NCBI RefSeq assembly: GCF_030815125.1
Contig: NZ_JAUSWH010000004.1
Span: 186,001-250,000 of the forward strand
From: Allorhizobium paknamense
GTDB taxonomy: Bacteria; Pseudomonadota; Alphaproteobacteria; Rhizobiales; Rhizobiaceae
Direction of reading: 5' to 3'
Length of the DNA stretch: 64,000 nt
Part shown: one piece after another, positions 18,485 through 28,177 of the stretch
How positions within the stretch are numbered: the stretch's first letter is position 1
Layout: the number at the start of each line of letters is the position of its first letter
Position numbers and translations under genes: made by a program
The notes under the pieces: generated by a model
Told to the model about the DNA's origin: nothing
Databases searched by the model: none
Seen by the model: the letters and a program-made list of their open reading frames with translations, nothing else

Positions 18485-20341
18485 TTGACCCTATCCCTTC
18501 GCAAGACCCTCGCCACCCTTCTGCTGGTTGCAGGGGGTCTGCTGTTTTCATCGGCCATCGCCGGAGCAGAGGAATTGCAGTGGCGGCACGCCATCGGCAT
18601 TATCGAGGCGCCGAAATACCTTGAGGGTTTTCAGCGCTTCTCCTATGTCAATCCGGAGGCACCGAAGGGTGGAACGCTGAAACTCTCCGCCGACGGCACC
18701 TTCGATACCTTCAATCCGGTTCTGGACAAGGGCAATCTTGCCGCCGGTCTTTTGCCGCGTGCGTCCTATGTGACGGAAACGCTCTTCAAACCCTCCATGG
18801 ACGAGGATGGTACAAGCTATGGCCTGCTGGCCGAGGCGGTGGCCTATCCCGACGATTACAGCTTTGCAAAGTTCCGCCTGCGCGCCGAGGCCAGATGGGT
18901 GGATGGCAAGCCGGTGACACCGGAAGACGTGGTTTTCAGCTTCGAAAAGTTCAAGGAACTGCACCCGCTCTACACCACCTATTACGCCCATGTGCTGAAG
19001 GCGGAAAAGACCGGAGACCGGGAGGTGACCTTCACCTTCGACCAGAAGGGCAACAAGGAATTGCCCATGATCGTTTCGGAGCTGGATATCCTGCCGAAGC
19101 ACTGGTGGGAGGCCACGGGCGCCGACGGCAAGCCACGCGACATCACCAAAACGACGCTGGAGCCGATCATGGGCTCCGGCCCCTATCGCATTTCGGGGTT
19201 TTCGCCCGGCAGCAGCATCTCCTACGAGCTGCGGGACGATTATTGGGGCAAGAACCTCAATGTGAATATCGGCTATTATAACGTCCGGCAGATCCGCTAC
19301 AGCTATTTCTCCGACAACAATGTCGAGTTTGAAGCCTTTCGCGCTGGCAATGTGGATTTCTGGATGGAAACCAAGGCGGCCCATTGGGCAACGGCCTTTG
19401 ATTTTCCTGCCGTGAACAGCGGCGAGGTGATCCGCGAGGAACTGCCCAACCCCTACCGCGCAACCGGCATCATGCAGGCCATGGTGCCCAATATGCGCCG
19501 CGACCTCTTCAAGGATGAACGGGTAAGGGAGGCCCTGACCTACGCCTTCGATTTCGAGGAACTGAACAGGACGGTTTTCTACAACGCCTACAAGCGGGTG
19601 AACAGCTTCTTCTGGGGCACGGAACTGGCCTCCTCCGGCCTGCCGGAAGGCAAGGAACTGGAGATCCTGAATTCGGTGAAGGATGAGGTGCCGCCGCAGG
19701 TCTTCACCACTCCCTATACCAATCCCGTGGGCGGCACACCTGAAAAGCAGCGCGATAATCTGCGCAAGGCCGTCGGCCTCTTGAAGGAGGCGGGTTATGA
19801 ACTGCGCGGCAACCGCATGGTCAATGCCAAGACCGGAGCGCCGCTGTCTTTCGAAATCCTGCTGAGCAGTCCGACGCTTGAGGTCGTGGCCGTCCCCTAT
19901 GCCAACATGCTGCGCAAGATCGGCATCGAGGCGACGATCCGCACGGTGGATTCTTCGCAATATCTCAATCGCCTGCGCAATTTCGACTATGACATGACCT
20001 GGACCGTCTGGGGCCAGACGCGAAACCCCGGCAACGAACAGCGTGAATACTGGGGCTCATCCTCCGTCAACCGGCCAGGCGCGCGCAATTATGCCGGCAT
20101 TGCCGATCCCGGCATCGACAAGCTGATCGACAAGGTGATCTTTGCCAAGGATCGCGACGATCTGGTTGCCGCCACGCGGGCGCTGGACCGTGTGCTTTTG
20201 GCGCATCATTACGTGGTGCCGATGTATTACGGCAATACGGCGCGCATCGCCTACTGGAACCGGCTTGTTCACGCCAAGGACCTGCCGGAATTCGCCATCG
20301 GATTTCCGGATATCTGGTGGTCGCGCCAGGGAGGAAACTGA
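18485..20341 (+). CDS. yejA: Peptide ABC transporter substrate-binding protein YejA
   Basis: Periplasmic binding protein of the family 5 (oligopeptide/Mcc) type, about 618 aa, for the YejABEF importer. The mature part has LDKGNLAAGLLPRASYVTETLF, the VFSFEKFKE segment and the PIMGSGPYRI hallmark, and ends in VPMYYGNTARIAYWNRL. Start choice: TTG 18485 is preceded by GGAG (18472-18475) and gives a clean signal peptide (basic LRK, then about 15 hydrophobic residues, cleavage near AGA-E). ATG 18461/18464 are in frame but lack a Shine-Dalgarno, so the start is uncertain by 7-8 codons. In Sinorhizobium this system is linked to resistance to antimicrobial peptides (established knowledge). Confidence 0.9.
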   Translation: MTLSLRKTLATLLLVAGGLLFSSAIAGAEELQWRHAIGIIEAPKYLEGFQRFSYVNPEAPKGGTLKLSADGTFDTFNPVLDKGNLAAGLLPRASYVTETLFKPSMDEDGTSYGLLAEAVAYPDDYSFAKFRLRAEARWVDGKPVTPEDVVFSFEKFKELHPLYTTYYAHVLKAEKTGDREVTFTFDQKGNKELPMIVSELDILPKHWWEATGADGKPRDITKTTLEPIMGSGPYRISGFSPGSSISYELRDDYWGKNLNVNIGYYNVRQIRYSYFSDNNVEFEAFRAGNVDFWMETKAAHWATAFDFPAVNSGEVIREELPNPYRATGIMQAMVPNMRRDLFKDERVREALTYAFDFEELNRTVFYNAYKRVNSFFWGTELASSGLPEGKELEILNSVKDEVPPQVFTTPYTNPVGGTPEKQRDNLRKAVGLLKEAGYELRGNRMVNAKTGAPLSFEILLSSPTLEVVAVPYANMLRKIGIEATIRTVDSSQYLNRLRNFDYDMTWTVWGQTRNPGNEQREYWGSSSVNRPGARNYAGIADPGIDKLIDKVIFAKDRDDLVAATRALDRVLLAHHYVVPMYYGNTARIAYWNRLVHAKDLPEFAIGFPDIWWSRQGGN

Positions 20342-20425
20342 CCCTCCCTTTGCATCGGACCCTTCCGCGGAGTACCAATGAGCAATTCGATTCGCCACGC
20401 CCCGATGAGAGATTGAGGAAGACGA

Positions 20426-20455
20426 TTGGCACGCCTGCCCTGCCCCGCCTATACT
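20426..20455 (+). promoter_or_regulatory. Possible sigma-70 promoter before yejB
   Basis: TTGGCA at 20426-20431 and TATACT at 20450-20455 with an 18-base spacer. The predicted start would fall very close to the yejB Shine-Dalgarno, giving an unusually short leader, so this is only a candidate. Confidence 0.3.
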
Positions 20456-20475
20456 GACACCGGAGCCCGTCTCTG

Positions 20476-21564
20476 ATGGGCGCTTATATCCTGCGCCGCC
20501 TGCTTCTGATGATCCCGACCATGGTCGGCATCATGGGCATTTCCTTTCTCGTCATCCAGTTCGCGCCCGGCGGGCCGGTGGAACAGGTGGTGGCGCAACT
20601 GACCGGCCAGGGCGACAGCGCCGACCAGCGGCTGTCCGGCGGCGGCGACATAATGCAGGGCATGGGGGATGAAAACGGCTCGCGCTATCGCGGTTCGCAG
20701 GGGCTCGATCCGGAGCTGATCGCCAAGCTGGAAAAGCAGTTCGGCTTCGACAAGCCGCCGCTCACCCGCTTTCTGGAGATGATGGGCAATTATATCCGCT
20801 TCGATTTCGGCGAGAGCTTCTTCCGCAATGCCTCCGTCACCTCGATCATTCTCGAGAAAATGCCGGTTTCGATTTCGCTCGGCCTGTGGGTGATGCTGCT
20901 CTCCTACGTGATTTCCATTCCACTCGGCATTGCCAAGGCGGTGCGCGATGGGTCGCGCTTCGACGTCTGGACCTCCGCCTTCGTCGTGGTCGGCTATGCC
21001 GTGCCGGGTTTTCTGTTCGGCATCCTGTTGATCGTGCTGTTTGCCGGTGGCTCCTTCTACAACTGGTTTCCGTTGCGCGGCCTCACCTCCGACAATTTTG
21101 ACAGTTTGACGCTCTGGGGCAAGCTGGTGGATTATCTCTGGCACCTCACGCTGCCGCTCACCGCGCTTTTGCTGTCGGCCTTTGCCACCACGACGCTTCT
21201 GACCAAGAATTCCTTTATCGACGAAATCAAGAAGCAATATGTGGTGACGGCCCGCGCCAAGGGCTTGAGTGAACATCGCGTGCTCTACGGCCATGTCTTC
21301 CGCAATGCCATGCTGATCGTCATTGCCGGTATTCCGGGCGCTTTCATCTCAGCCTTCTTCACCGGCTCGCTCCTGATCGAAAACCTGTTTTCGCTGGATG
21401 GGCTGGGCAGGCTCGGCTATCTCTCCATCGTCAACCGGGATTACCCCATCGTTTTTGCCACGCTTTACATCTTCTCGCTGCTCGGCCTTGTCGTCAGCCT
21501 CGTCTCCGACCTGATCTATACCTGGATCGATCCGCGCATCGATTTCGACCGGAGGGATGTCTGA
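20476..21564 (+). CDS. yejB: Peptide ABC transporter permease YejB
   Basis: Inner-membrane permease, 362 aa, about six membrane helices with the BPD_transp_1 domain in the C-terminal two thirds. The N-terminal helix MGAYILRRLLLMIPTMVGIM and the cytoplasmic loop containing YVVTARAKGLSEHRVLYGHV (EAA-type ATPase contact) are typical. An insertion rich in Gly/Asp (about residues 50-75) between helix 1 and the domain is characteristic of YejB. CGGAG lies 10 bases before ATG 20476. Its stop overlaps the yejE start (TGATG). Confidence 0.93.
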   Translation: MGAYILRRLLLMIPTMVGIMGISFLVIQFAPGGPVEQVVAQLTGQGDSADQRLSGGGDIMQGMGDENGSRYRGSQGLDPELIAKLEKQFGFDKPPLTRFLEMMGNYIRFDFGESFFRNASVTSIILEKMPVSISLGLWVMLLSYVISIPLGIAKAVRDGSRFDVWTSAFVVVGYAVPGFLFGILLIVLFAGGSFYNWFPLRGLTSDNFDSLTLWGKLVDYLWHLTLPLTALLLSAFATTTLLTKNSFIDEIKKQYVVTARAKGLSEHRVLYGHVFRNAMLIVIAGIPGAFISAFFTGSLLIENLFSLDGLGRLGYLSIVNRDYPIVFATLYIFSLLGLVVSLVSDLIYTWIDPRIDFDRRDV

Positions 21565-22691
21565 TGGCAGAGACGATCGGCATGCCCCCGAAGAAGCCAT
21601 GGCTTTCCCCCACCAATCGCCGCCGCCTGCAGAATTTCCGGGCCAATCGCCGGGGCTTCTGGTCCTTCTGGATCTTCATGGCGCTGTTCATCTTGAGCCT
21701 CGGAGCGGAATTCATCGCCAATGACCGGCCGATCATCGCCTCCTACAAGGGCGAAATTCTCTTTCCGGTCTTCGTGAACTATCCGGAGGAAAAATTCGGC
21801 GGCTTCCTCGCGGTCACCGATTATCGCTCGGCCTTCGTGTCGGACGAGATCAATGCCCATGGCTGGATGATCTGGCCCCCCATCCGCTATTCCTACCGCA
21901 CGGTGAATTCCGAAATCCCGCATTCGGCCCCCACTCCGCCCTTCTGGCTGATGAGCAAGCAGGAGCGCTGCTCGGCCTATCCCAAAGGCGTGGAGGACCC
22001 CAATTGCAACCTCGGCAACATGAACTGGCTCGGCACCGATGATCAGGCCCGCGATGTTGCCGCAAGGATGATCTACGGCTTCCGCATTTCCGTGCTGTTC
22101 GGGCTGGCGCTGACACTGGCCTCGGCGCTGATCGGCGTCACCGCAGGCGCGGTGCAGGGCTATTTCGGCGGCTGGACCGACCTTCTGATGCAGCGCTTCA
22201 TCGAAATCTGGTCCTCCATGCCGGTGCTCTATATTCTTTTGATCATCTCCTCGCTGCTGCCGCCGGGCTTCTTCATCCTGCTTGGCATCATGCTGCTGTT
22301 TTCCTGGGTCAGTTTCGTCGGCGTGGTCCGGGCGGAGTTCCTCAGGGCACGCAATTTCGAATATGTGAACGCCGCCCGCGCGCTTGGCGTCGGCAACGGC
22401 ACCATCATGTTCCGCCATCTTCTGCCCAATGCCATGGTGGCGACGCTCACCTTCCTGCCCTTCATCCTCTCCGGTTCCATCACCACCTTGACCTCGCTGG
22501 ATTTCCTCGGCCTCGGCATGCCGCCCGGCTCGCCCTCGCTGGGCGAACTGATCGCCCAGGCCAAGCGCAACCTGCAAGCCCCCTGGCTGGGGCTCACCGC
22601 CTTCTTCACCATGTCGATCATGCTGTCGCTGCTGATTTTCGTCGGCGAGGCGGTGCGTGACGCCTTCGATCCGAGGAAGACGTTCCGATGA
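21564..22691 (+). CDS. yejE: Peptide ABC transporter permease YejE
   Basis: Second permease, 375 aa. An N-terminal cytoplasmic tail with RRRLQNFRANRRGFWSFWIF leads into helix 1, followed by a long periplasmic segment (about 60-150) that is typical of YejE. The permease core has the coupling loop REFL-type segment EFLRARNFEYVNAARALGVG. A GGAGGG sequence lies 7 bases upstream of ATG 21564. The stop codon overlaps the yejF start in an ATGA. It pairs with YejB. Confidence 0.93.
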   Translation: MAETIGMPPKKPWLSPTNRRRLQNFRANRRGFWSFWIFMALFILSLGAEFIANDRPIIASYKGEILFPVFVNYPEEKFGGFLAVTDYRSAFVSDEINAHGWMIWPPIRYSYRTVNSEIPHSAPTPPFWLMSKQERCSAYPKGVEDPNCNLGNMNWLGTDDQARDVAARMIYGFRISVLFGLALTLASALIGVTAGAVQGYFGGWTDLLMQRFIEIWSSMPVLYILLIISSLLPPGFFILLGIMLLFSWVSFVGVVRAEFLRARNFEYVNAARALGVGNGTIMFRHLLPNAMVATLTFLPFILSGSITTLTSLDFLGLGMPPGSPSLGELIAQAKRNLQAPWLGLTAFFTMSIMLSLLIFVGEAVRDAFDPRKTFR

Positions 22692-24316
22692 GCGCACCGA
22701 TCCTGTCCGTTCGCGATCTCTCCGTCGCCTTTCACCAGGCAGGCGCGCAAAGCCTCGCCGTCAACCGCGTCAGCTTCGACATCGCTCCCGGCGAAGTGGT
22801 GGCGCTGGTGGGCGAAAGCGGCTCCGGCAAGTCGGTCTCGGCAGCCTCCGTGCTCAGGCTGCTGCCCTATCCGGCCGCCAGCCATCCCTCCGGCGAAATC
22901 CTGTTCGAAGGCCGCGATCTCTTGAAGCTTGATGATGCAACGCTTCGCGGCGTGCGCGGCAACGACATCACCATGATCTTCCAGGAGCCGATGACCTCGC
23001 TCAACCCGCTGCACACCATCGAGCAGCAGATCGGCGAGATCCTGGAACTGCACCGGCAGGCCAGCGGCAAGGCGCTGCGGCCACGCATTCTGGAGCTTTT
23101 GAAACAGGTGGGCATCCGCGATCCGGAAAAGCGACTTGCCGCCTATCCGCACCAATTGTCCGGCGGCCAGAGGCAGCGCGTGATGATCGCCATGGCGCTT
23201 GCCAACCGCCCGAAGCTGCTGATTGCCGACGAGCCGACCACAGCGCTGGATGTGACGGTGCAGGCGCAGATCCTCGAGCTTCTGGCCGGGCTGAAGCGAG
23301 ACCACGGCATGTCCATGCTGTTCATCACCCATGATCTTGGCATCGTGCGCAAATTCGCCGACCGGGTCTGCGTGATGACCAAGGGCGAGATCGTCGAGAC
23401 CGGCCCGGTCGAGGCCATTTTCTCCAATCCGCAGCATGCCTATACGAAGAAGCTGCTCGCCGCCGAACCGAAAGGCGAGCCGCCCGCCACCGACCCTTCC
23501 CGCCCCATCGTCATGCAGGGACAGGATATCCGGGTGTGGTTTCCCATCAAGGCCGGCTTTCTCCGCCGCGTCGTCGACCATGTGAAGGCGGTGGACGGTA
23601 TCGACCTGACGCTACGCGCCGGGCAGACGCTGGGGGTGGTGGGCGAATCCGGTTCCGGCAAGACGACGCTGGGTCTGGCGCTCGCCCGGCTCATTTCCTC
23701 GAAGGGCCGCATCAGCTTTATCGGTCAGGATATCGACCGCTATTCCTTCAAGGCCATGCGACCGCTGCGCGACCGTTTGCAGGTGGTGTTCCAGGACCCT
23801 TATGGCTCGCTCAGCCCGCGCATGTCGGTGGGCGAAATCATTGCAGAAGGGCTCAAGGTGCATGACCGGGCACTCTCCGCCGCCGAACGCGGCGCCCGCG
23901 TGGCCTGGGCGCTGGAGGAAGTGGGGCTCGATACGGCCACCCGCTGGCGCTATCCGCATGAATTTTCCGGCGGCCAGCGCCAGCGCATCGCCATTGCGCG
24001 CGCCATGGTGCTGAAACCGCGCTTCGTGATGCTGGACGAGCCGACCTCGGCGCTGGACATGAGCGTGCAGGCGCAGGTGGTGGATCTGCTGCGCGACCTG
24101 CAAGCCCGCCACGATCTCGCCTATCTCTTCATCAGCCACGACCTGAAGGTGGTGCGCGCCCTTGCCAATGATCTCATTGTCATGCGCATGGGCAAGGTGG
24201 TGGAACAAGGCCCCTCGGAAGAGGTTTTCCGCGCACCGAAACAGGATTATACAAAGGCTCTGCTGGCCGCCGCCTTCGATCTCAAGGCCATGACGATCGG
24301 TGGCATCCGGCAATAA
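22688..24316 (+). CDS. yejF: Peptide ABC transporter double ATP-binding protein YejF
   Basis: Fused DppD-DppF type ATPase, 542 aa, with two complete nucleotide-binding domains. Walker A sites are GESGSGKS at 42-49 and GESGSGKT at 319-326; signatures are [11 protein letters not shown] and [11 protein letters not shown]; Walker B segments are [12 protein letters not shown] and [12 protein letters not shown]. Both sites look catalytically competent. The short segment before residue 290 carries the oligopeptide-specific extension. It starts with ATGA overlap on yejE, so yejBEF should be made in fixed ratio. Confidence 0.95.
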   Translation: MSAPILSVRDLSVAFHQAGAQSLAVNRVSFDIAPGEVVALVGESGSGKSVSAASVLRLLPYPAASHPSGEILFEGRDLLKLDDATLRGVRGNDITMIFQEPMTSLNPLHTIEQQIGEILELHRQASGKALRPRILELLKQVGIRDPEKRLAAYPHQLSGGQRQRVMIAMALANRPKLLIADEPTTALDVTVQAQILELLAGLKRDHGMSMLFITHDLGIVRKFADRVCVMTKGEIVETGPVEAIFSNPQHAYTKKLLAAEPKGEPPATDPSRPIVMQGQDIRVWFPIKAGFLRRVVDHVKAVDGIDLTLRAGQTLGVVGESGSGKTTLGLALARLISSKGRISFIGQDIDRYSFKAMRPLRDRLQVVFQDPYGSLSPRMSVGEIIAEGLKVHDRALSAAERGARVAWALEEVGLDTATRWRYPHEFSGGQRQRIAIARAMVLKPRFVMLDEPTSALDMSVQAQVVDLLRDLQARHDLAYLFISHDLKVVRALANDLIVMRMGKVVEQGPSEEVFRAPKQDYTKALLAAAFDLKAMTIGGIRQ

Positions 24317-24350
24317 ACATTCTCTCTCCGCATTTCCCAAGGATTCCCCC

Positions 24351-25313
24351 ATGTCTGCCAAGCGTCCCGTGGTGATCGACCTCAAGTTTTCGCGCGCCGC
24401 CATGGATGAGGCGTTGAAAGGCGCCTTTGCCGATCGCGACGTGATCGATCTCGGCCTGCCCGAAAACGCTGGCCGCGATCTCTCGGACGCAACCTATGCC
24501 TTGCTCTGGAAGCCGGACCCCAGCCTGTTTAAACGCGCAACCGCGCTTGAGGTGCTGTTTTCCGGCGGCGCGGGCGTCGATCACATCCTGGCCCTGCCGG
24601 ACCTTCCCGACCGCCCTGTGGTGCGCTTCGTGGATCGCAGCCTGACGGACCGGATGAGCGAGTGGGTGGTGCTGAACTGTCTTTATCACCTGCGCCAGAT
24701 GACCACCTATCAGAGGCAGCAGCGGGAAAAACTCTGGAACGAGCTTGCCCTGCAGCCGGAGGCGCGTGACGTGACGGTGGGTGTCATGGGGCTTGGCGTT
24801 TTGGGCGAGGATGCGGCCCGCAAGCTCAAGACCATGGGCTTTACCGTCATCGGCTGGTCGCGGCGCCAGAAGGTGCTGGAGGGGATCGAAACCTTCGATG
24901 AGGACCATCTGGATGCCTTCCTCGGCAAGACCGACATTCTCGTCGGCCTGCTGCCACTGACCTCGGAAACCAGGGGGCTTTACGACAGCAGCCTGTTTTC
25001 CAGACTTCGCCAGGGCGGGGCGCTCAGCAAGCCGGTCTTCCTCAATGCCGGGCGCGGCGGCAGCCAGGTGGAGGCCGATGTCATCGCCGCCTTGCAAAAA
25101 GGCGTCTTGGGAGCCGCCTCGCTGGATGTCTTCGAAAAGGAGCCGCTTGCCGCCGACAGCCCGCTCTGGGCGATGGAAAACGTCGTCATTACCCCTCATG
25201 CCGCCGCAGCCTCGGACATTCGTGCCCTGTTCCGCCATGTCGAGCAGCAGATCGCCCGATATGAGGCGGGCGAAGCGCTGGAGCATGTGGTGGACCGCTG
25301 GGCCGGGTATTGA
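24351..25313 (+). CDS. ghrA: Glyoxylate/hydroxypyruvate reductase A
   Basis: NAD(P)H-dependent 2-hydroxyacid dehydrogenase, 320 aa, reducing glyoxylate and hydroxypyruvate. The nucleotide-binding Rossmann motif GVMGLGVLGED is near 141-151, with SRRQK after the next strand suggesting NADPH preference. The catalytic Arg/Glu/His are in NAGRGG, DVFEKEPL and TPHAAA. ATG 24351 has AAGGA 8 bases upstream and starts 35 bases after yejF, so it may be co-transcribed with it. Repeat D2 follows the stop after about 10 bases. Confidence 0.9.
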   Translation: MSAKRPVVIDLKFSRAAMDEALKGAFADRDVIDLGLPENAGRDLSDATYALLWKPDPSLFKRATALEVLFSGGAGVDHILALPDLPDRPVVRFVDRSLTDRMSEWVVLNCLYHLRQMTTYQRQQREKLWNELALQPEARDVTVGVMGLGVLGEDAARKLKTMGFTVIGWSRRQKVLEGIETFDEDHLDAFLGKTDILVGLLPLTSETRGLYDSSLFSRLRQGGALSKPVFLNAGRGGSQVEADVIAALQKGVLGAASLDVFEKEPLAADSPLWAMENVVITPHAAAASDIRALFRHVEQQIARYEAGEALEHVVDRWAGY

Positions 25314-25323
25314 GAAACCAGAC

Positions 25324-25468
25324 TAGGGTGTGTGGACATTCGGCTTTGGGCGTGGCGAAAACGGTGATTTGCGAGACCCGGAGCGGAGTGTACTTAGGTA
25401 CATGAGCACCGGAAGCGCAGGAAATTGCCGTTTGCAGCCCGCTTAAGGGCGAATGTCCACACACCCTA
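25324..25468. repeat. Family D palindromic repeat, copy D2
   Basis: A 145-bp element with 19-bp perfect terminal inverted repeats (TAGGGTGTGTGGACATTCG and complement). The core matches D1 closely but the termini differ in sequence while staying self-complementary. It lies between ghrA and a small membrane-protein gene. Confidence 0.85.
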
Positions 25469-25531
25469 AAGGAACCTTGCCCGCCCGCCTGACGTTGTAC
25501 GGGATAACCCTCGAAACGGCAGGAGAGGCCC

Positions 25532-25792
25532 ATGGCAGCCCCGATCAAGGATCAGAACAGCAATGAACGGCGCGCCGCCAATGACGGCGTGACGACCACC
25601 GAAGCCCGCCAGGGCTTTCGCGGCAAGCCGGTGCTGATCGTCCTGCTCGCCGGACTGATTCTGGCGCTGGTCCTGTGGATCCCCGCCGAATGGTGGGGCC
25701 ATTCCATCGAACCCGCCCGCGACCCCGCCACCGAAACCACCCGCCCGACCACCACCCCCGCCCAGCCGGAACAGCCACGCCCGAATCCTTGA
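25532..25792 (+). CDS. Small single-pass membrane protein of unknown function
   Basis: An 86-aa protein with a charged, low-complexity N-terminus (residues 1-30), one strong transmembrane helix (VLIVLLAGLILALVLW, about 34-50) and a Pro/Thr-rich tail (TRPTTTPAQPEQPRPNP). The topology is probably N-in, with the Pro-rich tail in the periplasm. AGGAGAGG lies just before ATG 25532. I do not recognise the family. It stands alone between repeats D2 and A4, and its TGA stop is 2 bases from A4. Confidence 0.7.
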   Translation: MAAPIKDQNSNERRAANDGVTTTEARQGFRGKPVLIVLLAGLILALVLWIPAEWWGHSIEPARDPATETTRPTTTPAQPEQPRPNP

Positions 25793-25794
25793 TA

Positions 25795-25920
25795 ATACCA
25801 AGGCTCGAAGATGCGTCAGCCTCCTCGCCTTGAAAGAATTTCGAATATCGCAAATGCATCAAGGGCTTGAGATATTCGAAAGGGGAATACGAACTGCCAT
25901 TTTCAATGACTCTTCGTATA
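25795..25920 (-). repeat. Family A mosaic repeat, copy A4
   Basis: Full-length copy in minus orientation (ATACCAAGGCTCGAAG at its left end, TCTTCGTAT at its right end). Together with A5 in plus orientation it brackets the pncB region. Confidence 0.82.
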
Positions 25921-25971
25921 AGAGCATTTCAAGGAGAAGTGTTCAGCGATTTTCCGTCCGGAACCACGGAC
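25921..25971 (+). repeat. Family B palindromic repeat, copy B2 (diverged)
   Basis: AGAGCATTTC...AGAAGTG...GATTTTCCGTCCGGAA follows A4 without spacing, forming an A-B composite. The right half has lost part of the stem. Confidence 0.55.
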
Positions 25972-26051
25972 AGGATCTAAGACTTGCCACTGGACTTTCG
26001 GTGCAGTTTTTCTGATAGAGAGGATACCGAAAGTACGGGCGGCGAGGACCC

Positions 26052-27356
26052 ATGGCGAAGACAGACATAGCAAGACGGGTCTATAACCACGCCTGGAAGC
26101 TCGATCCCATCATCCGCAGCCTGATCGATACCGATTTCTACAAGCTTTTGATGTTGCAGATGATCTGGAAGCTCTACCCGCAGGTGGACGCCACGTTTCA
26201 GCTCATCAATCGCACCACCAGCGTGCGGCTGGCCGACGAAATCGACGAGCAGGAACTGCGCGCGCAGCTCGACCATGTCCGATCCCTGACGATATCGAAG
26301 AAGGAGTTGATCTGGCTGGCGGGCAATACTTTTTATGGCCGCACCCAGATCTTCGAGCCGGAATTTTTGTCCTGGCTTTCGACGCTCCGGCTTCCGCCCT
26401 ACGAGCTTTCCAAGCGCGACGGCCAGTATGAACTGACCTTCCGGGGCCGCTGGATGGAAACCACGCTCTGGGAAATTCCGGCCCTTGCCATCATCAACGA
26501 ATTGCGCAGCCGCTCGGCGCTGAAATCGCTCGGCTATTTCACGCTGGACGTGATCTATGCCCGCGCCAAGGCGAAGATGTGGGAAAAGGTCGAGCGCCTC
26601 AAAGCGCTTCCGGGGCTGAGGATTTCGGATTTCGGCACACGCCGCCGTCACAGCTTTCTCTGGCAGCGCTGGTGCGTGGAGGCGTTGAAGGAGGGTATCG
26701 GCGAGGCCTTCACCGGCACCAGCAACGTGCTGCTGGCCATGGATTCCGATCTGGAAGCCGTGGGCACCAATGCCCATGAACTGCCGATGGTGGTGGCCGC
26801 ACTTGCCCGCAATGACGAAGAACTGGCTGCCGCCCCCTATCAGGTTCTGCGCGACTGGAACCGGCTCTATAACGGCAATCTGCTGATCGTGCTGCCGGAC
26901 GCCTTCGGCACTGCAGCCTTTCTGCGCAATGCCCCCGGCTGGGTGGCCGACTGGACAGGGTTCCGCCCCGACAGCGCGCCGCCGATCGAGGGCGGTGAAA
27001 AAATCATTGCCTGGTGGGAGCGCATGGGCCGCGATCCACGCCAGAAGCTGCTGATTTTTTCCGATGGGCTGGATGTGGATGCCATTATTGCCACCTATCG
27101 CCATTTCGAAGGCCGCGTGCGGATGAGCTTCGGCTGGGGCACCAATCTCACCAATGATTTCATTGGCTGCGCGCCCAGCGAAAATGCCGGACTGAAGCCT
27201 ATTTCCATCGTCTGCAAGGTGGTGGAGGCCAATGGCCGCCCCGCCGTCAAGCTCTCCGACAATCCCCGCAAGGCGACCGGCGAGGCCGCCGAGGTGGAGC
27301 GCTATCTCCGCTTCTTCGGCGACGAGGAACGAACGGACCAGGCAGTTAAGGTGTGA
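26052..27356 (+). CDS. pncB: Nicotinate phosphoribosyltransferase
   Basis: First step of the Preiss-Handler NAD salvage route: nicotinate plus PRPP plus ATP to nicotinate mononucleotide. The 434-aa protein has the N-terminal [14 protein letters not shown], the activating His in [19 protein letters not shown], and the C-terminal [10 protein letters not shown] and [11 protein letters not shown] phosphate-binding segments. Length and order match bacterial PncB. ATG 26052 has GGCGAGGA upstream. It stands alone between inverted A repeats, and its TGA stop abuts A5. Confidence 0.95.
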   Translation: MAKTDIARRVYNHAWKLDPIIRSLIDTDFYKLLMLQMIWKLYPQVDATFQLINRTTSVRLADEIDEQELRAQLDHVRSLTISKKELIWLAGNTFYGRTQIFEPEFLSWLSTLRLPPYELSKRDGQYELTFRGRWMETTLWEIPALAIINELRSRSALKSLGYFTLDVIYARAKAKMWEKVERLKALPGLRISDFGTRRRHSFLWQRWCVEALKEGIGEAFTGTSNVLLAMDSDLEAVGTNAHELPMVVAALARNDEELAAAPYQVLRDWNRLYNGNLLIVLPDAFGTAAFLRNAPGWVADWTGFRPDSAPPIEGGEKIIAWWERMGRDPRQKLLIFSDGLDVDAIIATYRHFEGRVRMSFGWGTNLTNDFIGCAPSENAGLKPISIVCKVVEANGRPAVKLSDNPRKATGEAAEVERYLRFFGDEERTDQAVKV

Positions 27357-27481
27357 TACGAAGAGTCATTGAAGATGACACTTCGTATTCCATTTTCGAA
27401 TGTCTCAAGCCACTGACGCGATTGAGATATTCGAAATACCTTCAAGGCGGGGATGCGTGAGCATCTTCGAGCCTTGGTATG
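27357..27481 (+). repeat. Family A mosaic repeat, copy A5
   Basis: Full-length plus-orientation copy beginning directly after the pncB TGA with TACGAAGAGTCATTG, ending TCGAGCCTTGGTATGA. Confidence 0.82.
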
Positions 27482-27486
27482 AGTGG

Positions 27487-27539
27487 AGGAGCCTGTTTCC
27501 AGGAAAAGGGGAACCCCGGTTTCCGTGCGGACATACTCT
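27487..27539 (-). repeat. Family B palindromic repeat, copy B3 (diverged)
   Basis: GTTTCCAGGAAAAGGGGAACCCCGGTTTCCG matches the family core. The outer end abuts the TGA stop (27540-27542) of the minus-strand gene to the right. With A5 it forms another A-B composite. Confidence 0.55.
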
Positions 27540-27998
27540 TCACACCCAGTCCGCAAGCGCCCGGATCACCTTCAGTCTAAGGCTGCTGCGCCTTGCCAGC
27601 GCCTTGATAAGGGCGCGCCCTTCGCCGGGAAAACCGAGGCTTGCCATGACGTCCTCCGGCTGAAGGCGGCGCGCACGCATGCTGTCCTCGATAACACGGA
27701 TGCCGTGCGGCGTCAGATAGCGCCCGTCCGCGATCGGTTCCGGCTTGCTGCCGATGGCAATCCCCCTGGCATCCCCTAACCACTGCAGAAAAGCCTGCCG
27801 TTCTGTTTCCTCGGCCTTGTCCCAACTGTTCCTGAGCTTTTCCAGACGGCTGCGTTCCGGTCTGATGCCTGCGAGTTCCAGCACCTTGCGCGGTGACGCG
27901 ATCCGGCCTGCCACAAGGTCGGAGAGCAGTCCGGGGGCGGCAAGCCGCAACTGCCGCTCCTCCTCCGCCTTCAACACAGGCTTTTTCCGTCTTGCCAT
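27540..27998 (-). CDS. Hypothetical protein, helical, basic
   Basis: A 152-aa predicted soluble protein rich in Arg, Lys, Leu and Ala, probably all-helical. Seen: a basic N-terminus (MARRKKP), alternating amphipathic helices, a motif LTPHGIRVIEDSMRARRLQPEDVMASLGFPGEGRALIK-like C-terminal half (written here only by position, about 96-133), and no signal peptide or membrane helix. AAGGTGAAGG upstream of ATG 27998 supports translation. No family is recognised, so no function is assigned. It lies between the B3 repeat and the LysE-type exporter gene, which is divergent. Confidence 0.6.
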   Translation of the reverse strand: MARRKKPVLKAEEERQLRLAAPGLLSDLVAGRIASPRKVLELAGIRPERSRLEKLRNSWDKAEETERQAFLQWLGDARGIAIGSKPEPIADGRYLTPHGIRVIEDSMRARRLQPEDVMASLGFPGEGRALIKALARRSSLRLKVIRALADWV

Positions 27999-28177
27999 GT
28001 GACCTTCACCTTCTGCCGGTCTTTTGAAGAGATTGCGATGCGCCGGTCTCTACATGATTTTGATCAAGGCGCGCATCCCCGTCCCGCGGCAAAACCGGTG
28101 TATGGACGCGCATGTCCTGACAGATCGGGTTTCTCGGAACCTGAATGTGATCTTGATTTTTGAGCATGGATTGCCCA

